From: Citrus sinensis
Taxonomy: Eukaryota; Streptophyta; Magnoliopsida; Sapindales; Rutaceae
NCBI RefSeq assembly: GCF_022201045.2
Contig: NC_068564.1
Location: 29,231,001 to 29,295,000, forward strand
Reading direction: 5' to 3'
Length of the DNA stretch: 64,000 bases
Notes under the pieces: model-generated
Databases searched by the model: none
Seen by the model: only the letters and a program-made list of their open reading frames with translations
What the model was told of the DNA's origin: nothing
Shown: positions 33,656 to 46,700 of the stretch, piece by piece
How positions within the stretch are numbered: position 1 is the stretch's first letter
Layout of the letters: each line of letters opens with the position of its first letter
Made by a program: the position numbers and the translations under genes

Positions 33656-35829
33656 ATGGCGGTTGATCACTCTCTTGAACTAGCTGATGGTTCCAACGAT
33701 GATGATGGACATCTCAGAACTGGTAACAAACTTTCAGGACTGATGTCTAGACTACCCTTTTTTCTACTTTCTTTCAATCCAATCTTGAATCTACTGCCTA
33801 TCGGCAACTCAACCAGGAACCTTGAGGAGTTGTGTCGCCCATATAATTACTGCTGTTATCGGCTCTGGAGTCTTATCTTTGGCATGGAGTACCGCACAGC
33901 TCGGATGGATAGCAGGACCAGCTTCCTTGCTTTGTTTTGCAATTGTCACCTATGTCTCTTCTTTCCTTCTTGCAGATTGTTATAGGTCTCCTGATCCAAT
34001 AAATGGCAAACGAAACCGCTCTTACATTGATGCTGTTAGATTGAATCTTGGTTAAGTAGAACACCAGTCTCTTCTCAAAAATCTCTGTAAAATTTGAGTC
34101 CAGATATTTCTCTTGGAAATAGTTCTTTTAATATGTGTCCTGATTTCATTTAGTGATAGTTCAGGTAAAACTCAAACATGGTTTTGTGGTTTGCTTCAAA
34201 ATCTGACCTTTTATGGGACTGCTGTTGCTTATGTTATTACTACTTCCACCAGTATGAGGTACTTTCCTCTGCGAATGCCATGATTTACGTATTTAAACTA
34301 TCCCACGATATTGCATACTAATACTTTGTGTGGGGGATTTTCACTACTTCGTATTCTTCATCTTTTGTTCATGTTCATTTCTAGTTGTTTTGAAATCAAG
34401 AAAGGTTATTATTTTATTTATTTATTTACCCATTTCCTATATTGATTGACGCAGAGCGATTCAAAAATCAAATTGTTACCATAGAGAAGGACACAATGCT
34501 CCATGTGCATATGGGGATACTAAACACATGCTGCTGTTCGGAGCAGTTCAGGTTGTTATGTCTCAGATACCAGATTTTCACAACATGGAATGGCTCTCAG
34601 TTATTGCTGCAATCATGTCCTTTGCCTACTCTTTCATCGGATTTGGACTTGGCTTTGCTAAAGTGATAGGCAAGCTTTGAGTTTCGCTTATTGTCTTTCA
34701 ATTCATATTAACACCCTCTACTTTGGAAAGCATTAACCATGTGACCAGTCTCATTAATTTGTTTCATTATAGTTACCAAATGGAGTAACAAAAAGAAAAT
34801 TTGAAATCATCTGCATGAGAGCAAATTGCTTTGTCTTAGAGACTCATGTTTTTAACTGCAGAGAATGGGAGGATTAAGGGGAGCATTGCTGGAGTCCCGA
34901 CTGCTAACCTTGCTGATAAATTGTGGTTAGCATTCCAAGCGCTAGGGGACATTGCTTTTGCCTATCCTTACTCCATCATTCTTCTCGAGATACAGGTATG
35001 GCTAGTGAAACAAAACTATGATTGGACTTTGGAGCAACAAATACTTACAAATTAAATTGAATAATTTTTTTTTTTTTTGGTTTGAATTAAGGATACTCTG
35101 AAGTCACCTCCACCCGAAAACAAGACAATGAAGATGGCATCGATGATTTCAATATTTATTACAACTTTCTTCTACCTCTGCTGTGGATGCTTTGGATATG
35201 CAGCCTTCGGCAACGACACGCCTGGAAACCTCTTGACAGGATTCGGATTCTACGAGCCCTACTGGCTGATTGACTTGGCTAATGCTTGCATTGTTCTTCA
35301 TTTGGTGGGAGGATATCAGGTAATATTGCCTCAAAACACATACAATACATTCTATTTTTACCCTGATAAAGTTCCTCAGTTTAGTCTCATTGTTAACATT
35401 TCTTTTCATGTTTCTTATCTACTACAGATTTTCAGCCAGCCAGTATTTGCATTTGTGGAAAGATGGTTTACTAGAAAGTACCCGAGCAGCGGATTTGTGA
35501 ACAATTTTTACACTTTCAAGCTACCATTACTGCCACCCTTGAGAGTGAATATTTTGAGGCTGTGCTTTCGAACTGCGTATGTGGTGTCAACAACTGCCGT
35601 TGCAATAATATTCCCGTATTTCAATCAAGTGTTGGGAGTGTTGGGGGCATTGAACTTTTGGCCACTGGCTATATATTTTCCAGTGGAGATGTACTTTGTG
35701 CAGAAGAAAATTGGAGCATGGACGAGAAAATGGATTGTTCTTAGAACGTTCAGCTTTATTTGCTTGCTGGTGACGATAATCGGATTAATAGGATCAATTG
35801 AAGGCCTTATTAGCGCCAAACTTGGCTGA
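33656..35829 (+). CDS. Amino acid permease, AAP7-like (second of cluster)
   Basis: Plasma-membrane proton-coupled amino acid importer of the AAP branch of the AAAP family. Exons 33656-33722, 33817-34050, 34165-34258, 34455-34669, 34862-34995, 35092-35319 and 35428-35829 sum to 1374 nt, 457 residues, in frame. Family blocks are VAHIITAVIGSGVLSLAWST, QLGWIAGPA, SNCYHREGHNAPCAYGD, FHNMEWLSVIAA, FIGFGLGFAKVI, ALGDIAFAYPYSIILLEIQ, DTLKSPPP, GYAAFGNDTPGNLLTGFGFY and the C-terminal FPYFNQVLGVLGALNFWPL; hydrophobic segments fit about 11 helices. Intron 4 (34670-34861) must use a GC donor (ATAG/GCAAGC) to keep the frame; GAG (Glu) is formed at the join. Exons 6 and 7 equal those of the next copy in length. 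Confidence 0.93.
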
Positions 35830-38200
35830 AGATGGACTTGATATTAATCTGCCAATATGTGTTTTACTTGAATTAGGAGTGTGTGCTCATGTATTATTAA
35901 TGTTTATTGTGTTATGATATATGTAGGCAAGATCAAGGAATTTCTTGAACTAGGAAGAAGATTCTGTTAAAATGAGATTAAGAGCAGCTTAAGACCCCAA
36001 TGGTCACCAATGGTGTTAATTGTGGATGCACTTTTTACAACGCTGTAATTCTGTAAATGACCTTTTACGTCACTCTACACTGCGTAAAATTACGAGACAA
36101 ATATTTTGACGTAACATTCGCAGGAAATAAAATTCATTAATAAACAGTGAAATAAGTGAGATGTTCATCAAACAATAAGATAATGCGAAATAAGCCAACA
36201 CGACTCTTGTATTTGTCTTGTCTTGTGCAAGTATATTTTCCAGGAAAATTATCAGAGAAAATCTTAAAGATAGATTTGAATAAGGATGCCAGGTCATGGC
36301 ACAATCATTGTCCTATTTTGGTGCACCCCGAAATAGTATGGATAAGATAAGATCATCGACAAATATTTTTTGAAAGAATTAAAAGAAAAAAAGTGTTTGT
36401 GAGATAAATCATAAATTTAGTACATACTTTTTTTGGTGGGGGGGGGGGGGGGGGGGGGGGGGTTTGGCACAATTCTTATTGACTTTTTAATTATTGTCTC
36501 CTTTAATAATTAAATTTAGGGATTAGTTAAAAAAATCTACTTAAAAATTATTTAATCAAAGAAAATAATAAAAAAAATTAAGAAAACAACAAATGCCATT
36601 ATAGCTGCCAAAACAAATATTAGTTAACGGTCCAAATGAGTTTCCAAATTATTATTAAAGTATTAGTTATACGATTCAAATTTTTTATATATGTTTTTTT
36701 TTTAATTATGAAAAGCGATTCATATGAAATTTATTTTAAATATTAATGAGCCCCACAATATTACTATGTATTTAGAATTTTTTTTTCTTTTACCAATTAC
36801 GTTACATACGACTCTTTTTAGGTATTGCCTTAGGTTTGAGCTCTTATATTCTTGTATATTATTATTATTATTATTATTATTTAATCTAGTGGGAGTCTAA
36901 TTATATCTCCGTCCATGTGAGTTGATTTAAATCCTAAAACTCTTATTTTCAAGATAAAAAATTTTACTATCGTAATTAAAGGACACTCACTTAACTTCTT
37001 TTAACTTACTTTAAAATAAAAAATTTACCAATCGAGCTATACTTTGGGAAAATGATTTAGAAGTTTTTTCTCTGAGATTTTATGTACAATCTAATTGATA
37101 ATAAGGAAACCTAAGTTCTGTTTCCTTTCAAAATTTAAGATTCAAATTAAATATTAAAGAATTTTCCACAAAAATTCTGCTATTCTAAAAGTCCACGTAT
37201 TTATAATGCAATATAATTGCTATTAATTGACAGAAAACAATGAATCTAGTTCCGCATGATATAATGTGAGACAGCAGACGTTTTGTCGTCTTTCAAGATA
37301 AACGTGCTTAAATTTTTCTCCATCATCGAGAGAGAGAAGAATATAGAGTCTTGAATAGTTCTGGAAATGACGAAATTAGAATTCAATTTTCCTTTTTTTT
37401 TTTTTCTCTTTTTTCTGTAATTTTTATTATTAACTGTATTACAATTTTACGATCTACTAATATCCAAAAATAAAAAAAATAAAAAAATTTGACTGCACTC
37501 TCTGTTCAAATAATTTTATACCAGTGAAGTAATTTAATACCTGAATCCAGAACTAAATAAATCAATCACCAAATAATAGTAATTTCCAGATTTTACATGA
37601 GAACAACAACAATCATCACTATTTCATTCTCCGTGGCAGAATCAACAGATTCTGACTCACTCAGCAAAATTTGATGCTTATTTGGGGGGAAAAAAACAGA
37701 AAAAATAATAATCAAAGTTTAAAGAAGATTCTCAAAACTTCTCCACCCCCCCACCTAAAAATAAAAAAAAAAAAATGAAATTGAAAATAAAGAGAAAAAA
37801 AAAAATCTAAAAAAAGACATCGCGTTGTCTGTCGTTACATGAATATGCACACACAGACACAGCTAGAAGTTACGGACCAACTGTTGGCCACAAGCCAAAA
37901 ACAAAGTATCAGACACATAAAATCCGCGGACCCCACAGACAGCCTATAAATGGTCACTATCTGGAAGCTGCTTGTACCGCAAGCGAAAAATTTCTCTTAT
38001 CAGCCCAATAAGTGGACTTTTCAAACCCCTGTTACCTCAACTCCACCTATCTATCACCCAATATAAATTGTAGTATTTTTTTCTCCACCCCGAGGAAAAC
38101 GGAGGGAAAAAATTAAAAAAGGAAAAAAAAAAGCTTCCTCATAATCTCATATCATCTACACGCAGCAGAAACTAAGAATTGATTGTATGCCACTGCCATC
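35830..38200. other. Intergenic between permease genes 2 and 3
   Basis: About 2.4 kb of AT-rich DNA without a gene. It holds an uninterrupted 25-base G run at 36438-36462 and an ATT run at about 36858-36881. TATAAAT at 38062-38068 is a plausible TATA box for the third permease, 133 bp before its start codon. Confidence 0.6.
36438..36462 (+). repeat. Poly-G tract, 25 bases
   Basis: Twenty-five consecutive G follow TTTTTTTGGT. This is strikingly long for an AT-rich plant intergenic region. It could fold as a G-quadruplex, and its true length is hard to sequence. Confidence 0.95.
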
Positions 38201-41200
38201 ATGGTACTCTCCTCCGCAGATAAAAATCATGAGACACCGTTGTTGCCCGAACAAGATCCCGAGCCTTTTATCAAGAGAACAGGTTTTTTTTTTCTTCCTT
38301 TTTTTTTGCCCCTGCCATTTGAATATTTGTACTTGAAGAAATATTATTGGTGGGGGTTTGATTTTGCTTTGTTTATAATGTTGTGTGAGATTAACTGCGT
38401 ATGTGCTGATCGATGATGAGTGATGACTTTGAAGGAACTCTATGGACTGCCGTGGCGCATATAATAACTGGGGTGATAGGCTCGGGGGTGCTGTCTTTAG
38501 CATGGAGCATGGCTCAGCTCGGTTGGATTGCCGGTCCTTTGGCAATGGTGATCTTTGCTTCTGTCACCCTTTTCGCTACATTTCTTTTATGTGACTGTCA
38601 CAGGAGCCCTGATCCTGAATATGGCCCCGGCCGTAACCGGTCTTATCTTGAAGCTGTTGACATGTGTCTAGGTAACAATTTACATAAATCTCTGCTCTCT
38701 CGAAGCCCCAGTTTTCAATTTTTTTTATTTTTTATAATGATTCTTTCATATGGTCTTTGATGATGCTATATATGTTTGATAAGCATAAATGGGATTACTC
38801 AATTTTGTAAGCATTTTTTCCTGATGAGCTTAGATTTTAAAGTTGTACGTGAATGGGCCCCAAATCTCCATCTCATAATCTGAAGAAAGAAATTATAAAC
38901 GTTTCAGGTAATATGAAAACTCAGACGTTGGTGTTTCTCTCCCTTTTTGTTTTTTTTTTCGTTTGAGAAGACGTTTGTGTTTTGATTGATGATGAATGAA
39001 TTTTGTGTTTGATCGGGTGACACCTGTGAGGATTTTGATAAATATAGTTTGGATGACGCATCCCAAAAAAAAACATAAAATATCTTTATTGGCAAATTTG
39101 ATTCCGTCACGGTATCCTCCAAGTTTTATTAAATTAGCCAATTAATTACTCAACTTTAATCGGAGGCGCAGTTAAGAGTCCCTGATATACGGTTTGATTG
39201 ATATGCGGTTTGATTGATCTGTGAAAGTAAATCAGATGATGACACCTGGGGGGATTCTTAATAAATATATTTTTGACTGAAACATACTTCCGAGTCCGCC
39301 GTGTCCACATGAATCATGGTTCTTTATTATGTTCTATCTCTAAACAAAGGCAGTAAAAATTTCTTTATTGCAAATTTGTTCCGTCCCGTCGCGTTTTCCT
39401 CTACTTTCTACTTTAATAAAATTAACCAAATAATATTCAGCTTCGGATTTTAGATTTTTTTTTTTTCCCCAGTGTTGACCAACCCGTGAATCGAACTATT
39501 TCTCTTGCTTAATTAATTATTATTACCCATAGCTTTAAAGATTCAAATGCACCATATGGTCTGCATGCTTGAATGAGATGATCACTCTTCTTTAATGATA
39601 TTTTAAGTGGACATGGGGTCGAAGCTCAAGATTAATTTGCCATAAAATGATTCGAGCACCATTCAAATAATTTTGCTGTCTTTAGTATTCTGACAGAAAT
39701 TGGTAAAAACATAAGCAGTACTAGAAACTACGTGCTTGAGGATTTTCACCTGAAAAAATTGCTAATTGTATATGATATGATAATCGTTTGGTATTAGGTT
39801 CATGTCAGTCACCATTCCTTTTTATTTTTACCTGCCTGATAAATTTGATGCTTCACATGGATTTTCAGGGAAAACAAATGCCTGGGCATGTAGCTTTTTC
39901 GTACATGTAGGCTTGTACGGGACGGCAATTGCCTATACCGTGACATCTGCTATTAGCATGAGGTATGTTGTTGACATTGCCATATGCTATGGACTCAAAA
40001 AATCAAGGATTTTGTATTGCTTGTCTTTTCTCAACTTTCAGAAATTCTTCTCTTTTCCGTTAATGGGCACAGGGCAATTCAGAAATCAAACTGTTACCAC
40101 AGAGAAGGGCACGAGGCAGCATGTGAATACTCTGATACTTACTATATGCTGATATTTGGAGCTGTTCAGTTAATACTATCTCAAGCACCGGATTTCCACA
40201 ACATACAATCACTGTCAGTAATTGCTGCAGTCATGTCATTTGCCTATTCTTTCATCGGATTTGGACTTGGTGTTGCCAAAGTCATAGGTATGGCAGTGAA
40301 TCTCCTATTCTTTCAATATGCTGTTTCGTTAATTTACTGGCGCACTAAATGTGTAGATGCTTAAATTGCAGGAAATGGATTTGTTATGGGTAGCTTTTCA
40401 GGAGTTTCAACTACTACTTCAATTGAGAAAATGTGGTTGGTCGCTCAAGCACTCGGCGACATTGCATTTGCCTACCCGTATTCCCTCATACTCATTGAGA
40501 TTCAGGTGTGTTATTCATAGTCTTCGACTGGAAAATTTAGTATTAAAGAAGCTTATACGAAAATCTAATCACTTTAGAGGCTGACATTAATTATGAACAT
40601 TGTAAAAAATGAAGGATACTTTGAAGTCGCCTCCACCGGCAAACCAGACCATGAAGAAGGCCTCAACAATGTCAATCATCACCACAACCATTTTCTACCT
40701 TTTCTGTGGAGGATTTGGGTATGCGGCTTTCGGGGACAATACCCCAGGGAACCTCCTAACAGGATTCGGATTTTACGAGCCATACTGGCTTATTGACTTG
40801 GCTAATACTTTTATCGTGATTCATCTAGTTGGAGGGTATCAGGTAATTATGCAAAATAAATTGTGATGGAACCGTTATGCGGATGGTATCATTGTTTATG
40901 ATAAATTTTTTTCTTGGCAGGTTTATAGTCAGCCAATATTTGCCCATTTTGAAAAATGGATTTGTGAGAAGTTTCCAGAGAATGGATTCTTGAATAATGA
41001 GTTCTTCTTGAAACCACCGCTGATGCCAGCTTTCAGATGGAACCCTCTGAGACTGTGTTTCCGAACTGTTTATGTTGTGTCTGTGACGGCAATTGCAATG
41101 AGCTTCCCTTACTTCAATCAGGTTCTAGGAGTGATAGGAGGAGTGATATTTTGGCCCTTAACGATATACTTCCCTGTGGAGATGTACTTGAAGCAGATGA

Positions 41201-41322
41201 ACATTGAAGCTTGGACAAGAAAGTGGGTAATGCTTCGAGTTTTTAGCTACGTGTGCTTCATTGTGTCAACTTTTGGGTTGGTCGGATCAATCCAAGGAAT
41301 TATAAGTGCAAAATTAAGCTAA
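38201..41322 (+). CDS. Amino acid permease, AAP7-like (third of cluster)
   Basis: Seven exons, 38201-38282, 38435-38671, 39869-39962, 40073-40287, 40372-40505, 40615-40842 and 40921-41322, total 1392 nt, 463 residues. Domain order is as in other AAPs: TAVAHIITGVIGSGVLSLAW, MAQLGWIAGPLAM, SNCYHREGHEAACEYSDTYY, FIGFGLGVAKVIG, VAQALGDIAFAYPYSLILIE, DTLKSPPPANQTMKKASTMS, GYAAFGDNTPGNLLTGFGFY and FPYFNQVLGVIGG. The 1.2-kb intron 2 (38672-39868) is much longer than in its neighbour and contains a diverged direct repeat. All introns use GT..AG, including intron 4, where the neighbour has GC. Substrate range cannot be read from sequence. Confidence 0.95.
39005..39450. repeat. Diverged direct repeat inside permease intron 2
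   Basis: Two similar blocks, starting near 39018 (GTGACACCTGTGAGGATT) and 39239 (GATGACACCTGGGGGGATT), share in the same order an AATAAATAT stretch, a TTTATTG.CAAATTTG stretch, a TTCCGTC block and a final AATTA.CCAA.TAAT block. Spacing is about 220 bp, and small insertions or deletions separate the copies. This accounts for part of the length of the intron. Confidence 0.6.
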
Positions 41323-42409
41323 GAAAAGGTACGGTTCATATAGGCTTATGTAATATAAGATGAATAATAGCTGAAGATTTAGTGATGATGGATCAGATTT
41401 TATTGGTCATGATGCAGGCATCTCTAAATTTTAATGGAGAAGCCATGTAATATATCAGTGTCTTTTCAAGTCTTAAGAGTCGGGATGTCTTTTCAGAGGT
41501 GGCGATTGTTGTATTGCATTGTGTCAAGTGTCGGCCAATGGCTTGTTGGTCGGCTTGTAGTCTTCCCTTCATTCTGTTTCAAAGAGTGCTATTTGTTTAT
41601 TCAAAACCAAAACTCGATCAAAATAATGAGTTAGATCTAGTGCCCAATTTGTTGAAGTTAAGAATTACTATTGGGACCTAATTATGATTGTTGTTATTAT
41701 TATATAGTTTTTGAAGAATACTAAAATTGGGTATCGCGCCACACGTGGACGTGTAACGTTTTGTGTGCTGAAGTAGTTATAAATTGCACGCGCAGTTAAG
41801 ATTTTGCTTGCAGTATAAGCAGATGGGACCGGCACGTGCAACTAACTTCTAACTGTTCTAATGTAACTTGGAACGATTACGAACTCCGTGTATGGGTTTG
41901 TGTGAGCAGAGCAGAAATATACCCAACATTTGCAAAAACCTTAATACAGTCAACGAGGAAGAGCATGCGCGCACACACACACGCACGCACACAGAGATGT
42001 GAGAGAGAGGGAGAGTTGACCGGGCGTCTTGCGGGTGAGCTACCGGCCATCTCTCACACGCTCAATAGCGTTGAATTCTTTAATAAAATCACGCACCTTT
42101 GGTGTCTTATGACACCACCCCCCCCCCCTCCCAAAATGCCATATGTAACCATTTTTCCCAATATATATATAAGGATATACCCGTCATCCATTTCTTTTCT
42201 AACTGAACATCAAACAAATATTTCGCCCCACATTTCTTAACCATAGCTCTTCAAAACACAGCAAGAACTTCTGTTTTTATTCTCTTCTTTTATTCTACTT
42301 TTTCTTTCCTTTTATTGGCTCATTTTGATTTTGATTTTTGAAACTAAAAAACTGTTTAAAAGAAAAAGAAAAAGAAAAGAAAGAAAGAAAGAAAGAAAAA
42401 AGAGTAGAG
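41323..42409. other. Permease 3' flank and MYB80 promoter region
   Basis: No gene is seen. A CACACGTGG G-box core lies near 41744, and a second GCACGTGC near 41832. Mixed CA/GC microsatellites lie near 41970-41995, and a C run lies at about 42117-42128. An alternating AT run ending ATATATATATAAGG (about 42160-42173) lies about 240 bp before the MYB start and may be its TATA region. An AGAAA-rich leader directly precedes the start codon. Confidence 0.5.
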
Positions 42410-43582
42410 ATGGGACGCATTCCATGTTGTGAGAAGGATAACGTGAAAAGAGGACAATGGACACCCGAAGAAGACAACAAGCTCTCTTCTTACATTGCCC
42501 AACACGGCACCAGAAACTGGCGCCTCATCCCCAAGAATGCTGGTTTGTACTTTTGCTCTGATGATAAAATTTTCAATACGCAATTTCTAAACTCTACTTA
42601 CAAAGTAAGTGTTCTGTTTTATTTTCGCATGTTAGGCCTCCAGAGATGCGGGAAGAGTTGTAGGCTGCGGTGGACTAATTACCTTCGTCCTGATCTTAGG
42701 CGCGGCCAGTTCTCTGACACTGAAGAGCAAACAATTATTAAGCTACATTCTGTTGTTGGCAACCGGTACATTGACGCATTTCCCCTTTAATATTAACTTG
42801 ACAAAACTGACACTGACAGATAAGGTAAATTTAGTGCAAAAACTAGATGATTGATTCAGAAATGGTATTGCAGATGGTCACTGATTGCAGCTCAGTTACC
42901 CGGCAGGACCGACAATGATGTAAAGAATCATTGGAACACCAAGCTGAAGAAGAGGCTTTCAGGCATGGGCATTGATCCGGTAACCCATAAGCCTTTCTCC
43001 CATCTTATGGCGGAAATCGCCACCACACTGGCCCCACCACAGGTGGCTCACCTGGCAGAAGCTGCCCTTGGTTGCTTTAAAGATGAAATGCTTCATCTCC
43101 TCACTAAGAAACGCATAGATTTCCAGCTCCAGCAAACAGCACCAGGGAATAACTCTACTACTTACATTACCAATAAAAGTGATGAAAACAATGATACCAT
43201 TGAAAAGATCAAGCTCAATTTATCAAGGGCTATACAAGAACCTGAGATGCCACCTTCAAACAAGCCATGGGACACCATGGAGGCAATACCTACAAACTTT
43301 GCAGGGACTTGCAGTGCTTTCCCAGCATCTGCTCCCGGATTTCAGTATGGCTCGTCATCATTTGGCCATGATGGGGCTGCATCACCATGGAGCCAAAGTA
43401 TGTGTACTGGAAGCACATGCACGGCTGGGGAGCAGCAAGGCCAGTTGCATCAAAAAGTAGAGCATGACAATGGAGAGGAGTCTGAAGGAGGAAAAGGAAT
43501 GAGGAATGGATCCGCCATGTTCAATGCAGATTGTGTCCTGTGGGATTTACCATCTGATGATCTAATGAATCCCATGGTTTAA
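42410..43582 (+). CDS. MYB80: R2R3-MYB transcription factor, MYB80 type
   Basis: Nuclear DNA-binding regulator. In Arabidopsis MYB80 (once called MYB103) controls tapetum degeneration and pollen wall formation. Three exons (42410-42542, 42636-42765, 42874-43582) give 972 nt, 323 residues, with introns at the two positions usual for R2R3-MYBs. The R2 repeat starts [20 protein letters not shown] and carries the regular Trp spacing; R3 carries [20 protein letters not shown]. After the repeats, [20 protein letters not shown] and [20 protein letters not shown] match MYB80 specifically, and the C terminus [15 protein letters not shown] matches its final activation-like segment. No frame problem was seen. 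Expression in anthers is inferred from the family. Confidence 0.95.
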
Positions 43583-43754
43583 GGAGGCTTACAGAAACAG
43601 GAGACAAGACTTCCAACTTTACGATATAATAATAAACACCTTATGGCAATGATTTAAGATGCAATTGTAAATAAAATCAACAATTAACTAAGGTAAAATT
43701 TATTATAAAATTCAATATATCTCACTATCATTGTGTTTCTATTACATGTGCATA

Positions 43755-46700
43755 TCAAGCAAAATATGATGATGATGAGGATGTATCAGCCAAAACCTGC
43801 AAGCATTAATAAGAATAATAAACAAAATTACAATTGATTTCTACAATTTGAGAAGCTGTAAGTTTCCAACCCGGGGGAAAAAAAAAAACACTTTTTTACA
43901 AGAATTACCTCTAGTTGCTCTTCTGTAAATGAATCTTTCTGAAGATTCCACGTGTCAGCATGAGTACGACGGAATTCTGCAACTGCTTTTGTCACTGTAG
44001 ATTTAACGGGTGTCGCCTCCCCACTAAAACGTGCCAATAATGTAACATGCTCAGGCAACCAACTGAAACAGGGGGAAAATGTGAAGAAATGAATCAGCTC
44101 AATCACTGTCATGAGAAAGAGACAACATGGTTGAAGTTGTGATTCTTCAAATGTTTTTGGAAAAAAAAAAAAAAATTCAAATCCAAAGTACTCCGGACTC
44201 TCAAGTATAATAAGAAACCATTTTGATAAACAGTTGTCTATACTGAAGGCAGCAAACCTGGGCATATCGTAAGGGACTGATAACACAGAAGCAACCAAAG
44301 CAAGTACAGCACCATGTCTAGAAGCTACTGACTGACTGAAGCTCGAATTTCTACATTCACAAATTATAGATCTCAGATCAGAATGAAAGATTTCTCCATT
44401 GGGAATCTAAGCCAAGAATAAAGTAGAATGTACAAATATGTCTAAGAATACATGCACTGAAAACTTATCCATAAAGCATGGGCATTCCAATAATCCAATG
44501 TGCATTATAAGCATAGATGATAAGAGAATCCTAATAAAACCCGTGATTTGTGCATTCATTAAAGTAAAAAAGGTGACCCCCCCCTCCTCCACCTTCCCTT
44601 TCTTCATTTGAGATCTAATATATAATATTTAACATATGTCAGCAAATTAAAATGACCTCTTATTCTGCCTTTGAATCATATTGGCCTCCTTGTAAGCTCT
44701 ATCGCGGAAGTCCTTGGCTAACTTTTCATCACCCCCCTTCATTAAGCCTGCCAGAACAGCTGCAGCATGCTCCCTTACCTGAACAAGTTGTACATCTTTC
44801 AGTTAAAAAAGCACAAAATCCTATCCAATGTGAAAGGACTCTAGTCCGCATAAACTATAACCAACAACATCCATAAGATTGGACTTTATAAAAAATGTAT
44901 ATATCATTTAAGCTTTGTGTTTTTGGTACTTCAAATCAAGGGTCAAAATCACAAATCTAAGTCGGTCATATTAGCATTGTTGTTAAAAGAATGAAACACA
45001 CTCTTAACTAATGTATAAATTGTTGTATCCTAATCTCTAGACGAGATGTAGTGAGAACTTGCCTCCACTTGATTGTCCGTTAGAAGCTTCTCCACTGTAT
45101 TCCAAATATCTTTTTTTTCTGTGTCTGGGAGTATGAACGTGTGCCTGTTGTAAAAAACTATATTAGCATCCATGTTATCACAAATATTCTTAGCCTGCAT
45201 GCTGGCACTGACCTCCTAAACTGTCTTGTCAAAGTAAGATCATCATGGAAAACAAGAAAAAGTGGAAAGTGAAAAAAGGAAAAAGGAAAAAGGATTATAA
45301 AATGTGAAATGGAAGAAACAAAAGCAAATTACAGAAGCAAGGTGGCTATTCTTTCTCTATAAATGTCAACTTGTGGAGAATACAGATTCTGTTGTAACTA
45401 TTCACATTTTCCAAATGAATTTAAGCAGCATTGCTCTGAAAAAGTTATGAGAAACAGTTTCATTTAAATAATAATAATAATTGCAATGCATTTAAAAGCC
45501 ACTCGAAAGATCATTACCTATACATAAAAGTTCGCAGATACGTCAGAGTAGCAGATCTTGTTCTCCAGTTAGAATCATCTGCAGAAGATAGAATTATGCT
45601 AACAGCTTTCTGAAGATGAGGTTCCCAGAAAACCCTCCATTTGAGCAATTCAAAAGCTGCCTTGGCCAATGTTGACAAATCTTTATTTGATGTTTCCTTC
45701 AAAAGAAAGATAAGAGTTTTAGGTTTAAAAATGAGATCCGAGATTTTAAATTTACTTTAAAATTTAAAAAAAAAATGTCAGTAGAGTTCTATACATCAAT
45801 TTGCTCCAAGTAACTAAAATATATTGTATAGAAATGCAAGAAACTATAGTGTATTTAAGTGATACCTCTCCAAGTAAGAAAAGAAAAGGGCATCACAGTC
45901 TGTTAATTTCAAATGTGATTAAATTACTAGAAATCAGGCAGTAGTCATCTCATAAGCATTAAGGCCCACCAAATTCAGTGCTTTCTCCCATTGCAAACTC
46001 ATTAAAAAAAGATAAAATGGAAAATTTTAATTCCTGGAGAGTTAAGATTCATGTTCTGAACAAATTCTGAAATCTGCACAATCTGTGTATACCCATAACA
46101 GTAATTCTGTTCTTCTTCCACTGTCTGAACAAATATTACTTCCAAAATCGTAACTCTAAAATTATAGCGAACCACACCAATTGATTACACAAAGAGTAAA
46201 CTGATACTAATGGACCCAGATGCAGCAGAATGAACTACAGAATGTCAATAACAAGATGAAACTTCAGATAAATAATTTAAGTTATATAACCAAAATCAAA
46301 TTTGTGTTTCGCATACCTGCAAGGATATTACAGGATAGAGAAGTCCCACAATTATGTCCAGCAAACATGAAGATCTTCCAGACTTCAAAGTTGATATGAT
46401 AAAATGAAATAACTACACATTTCAGGAAATAAGAACCGATCAGTAAAGGATATAAAACCAGAAGTAGAGTTTACTCAAAAAAATAATAAAAATCAATACC
46501 GATTCCATCCATTTGACATCATCTTGCGAATCCCCTTTCAAATGCCCATTTTGAGTACTACAATTTGCTGACACCTCCAAATTGTCAGAATGATTATTAT
46601 TTTGAATATTCGTCACTGACTCTGAAGCTCTTTCAGTTAGAAACTGAACCCATCTTTCCTCTTTAAGATAATTGTCAATATCACTATTTACCCCTTCATG

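Noticed and set aside
42295-42583. Minus-strand frames opposite MYB80 exon 1
   Set aside because: They are antisense shadows of the AGAAA-rich leader and the conserved MYB repeat.
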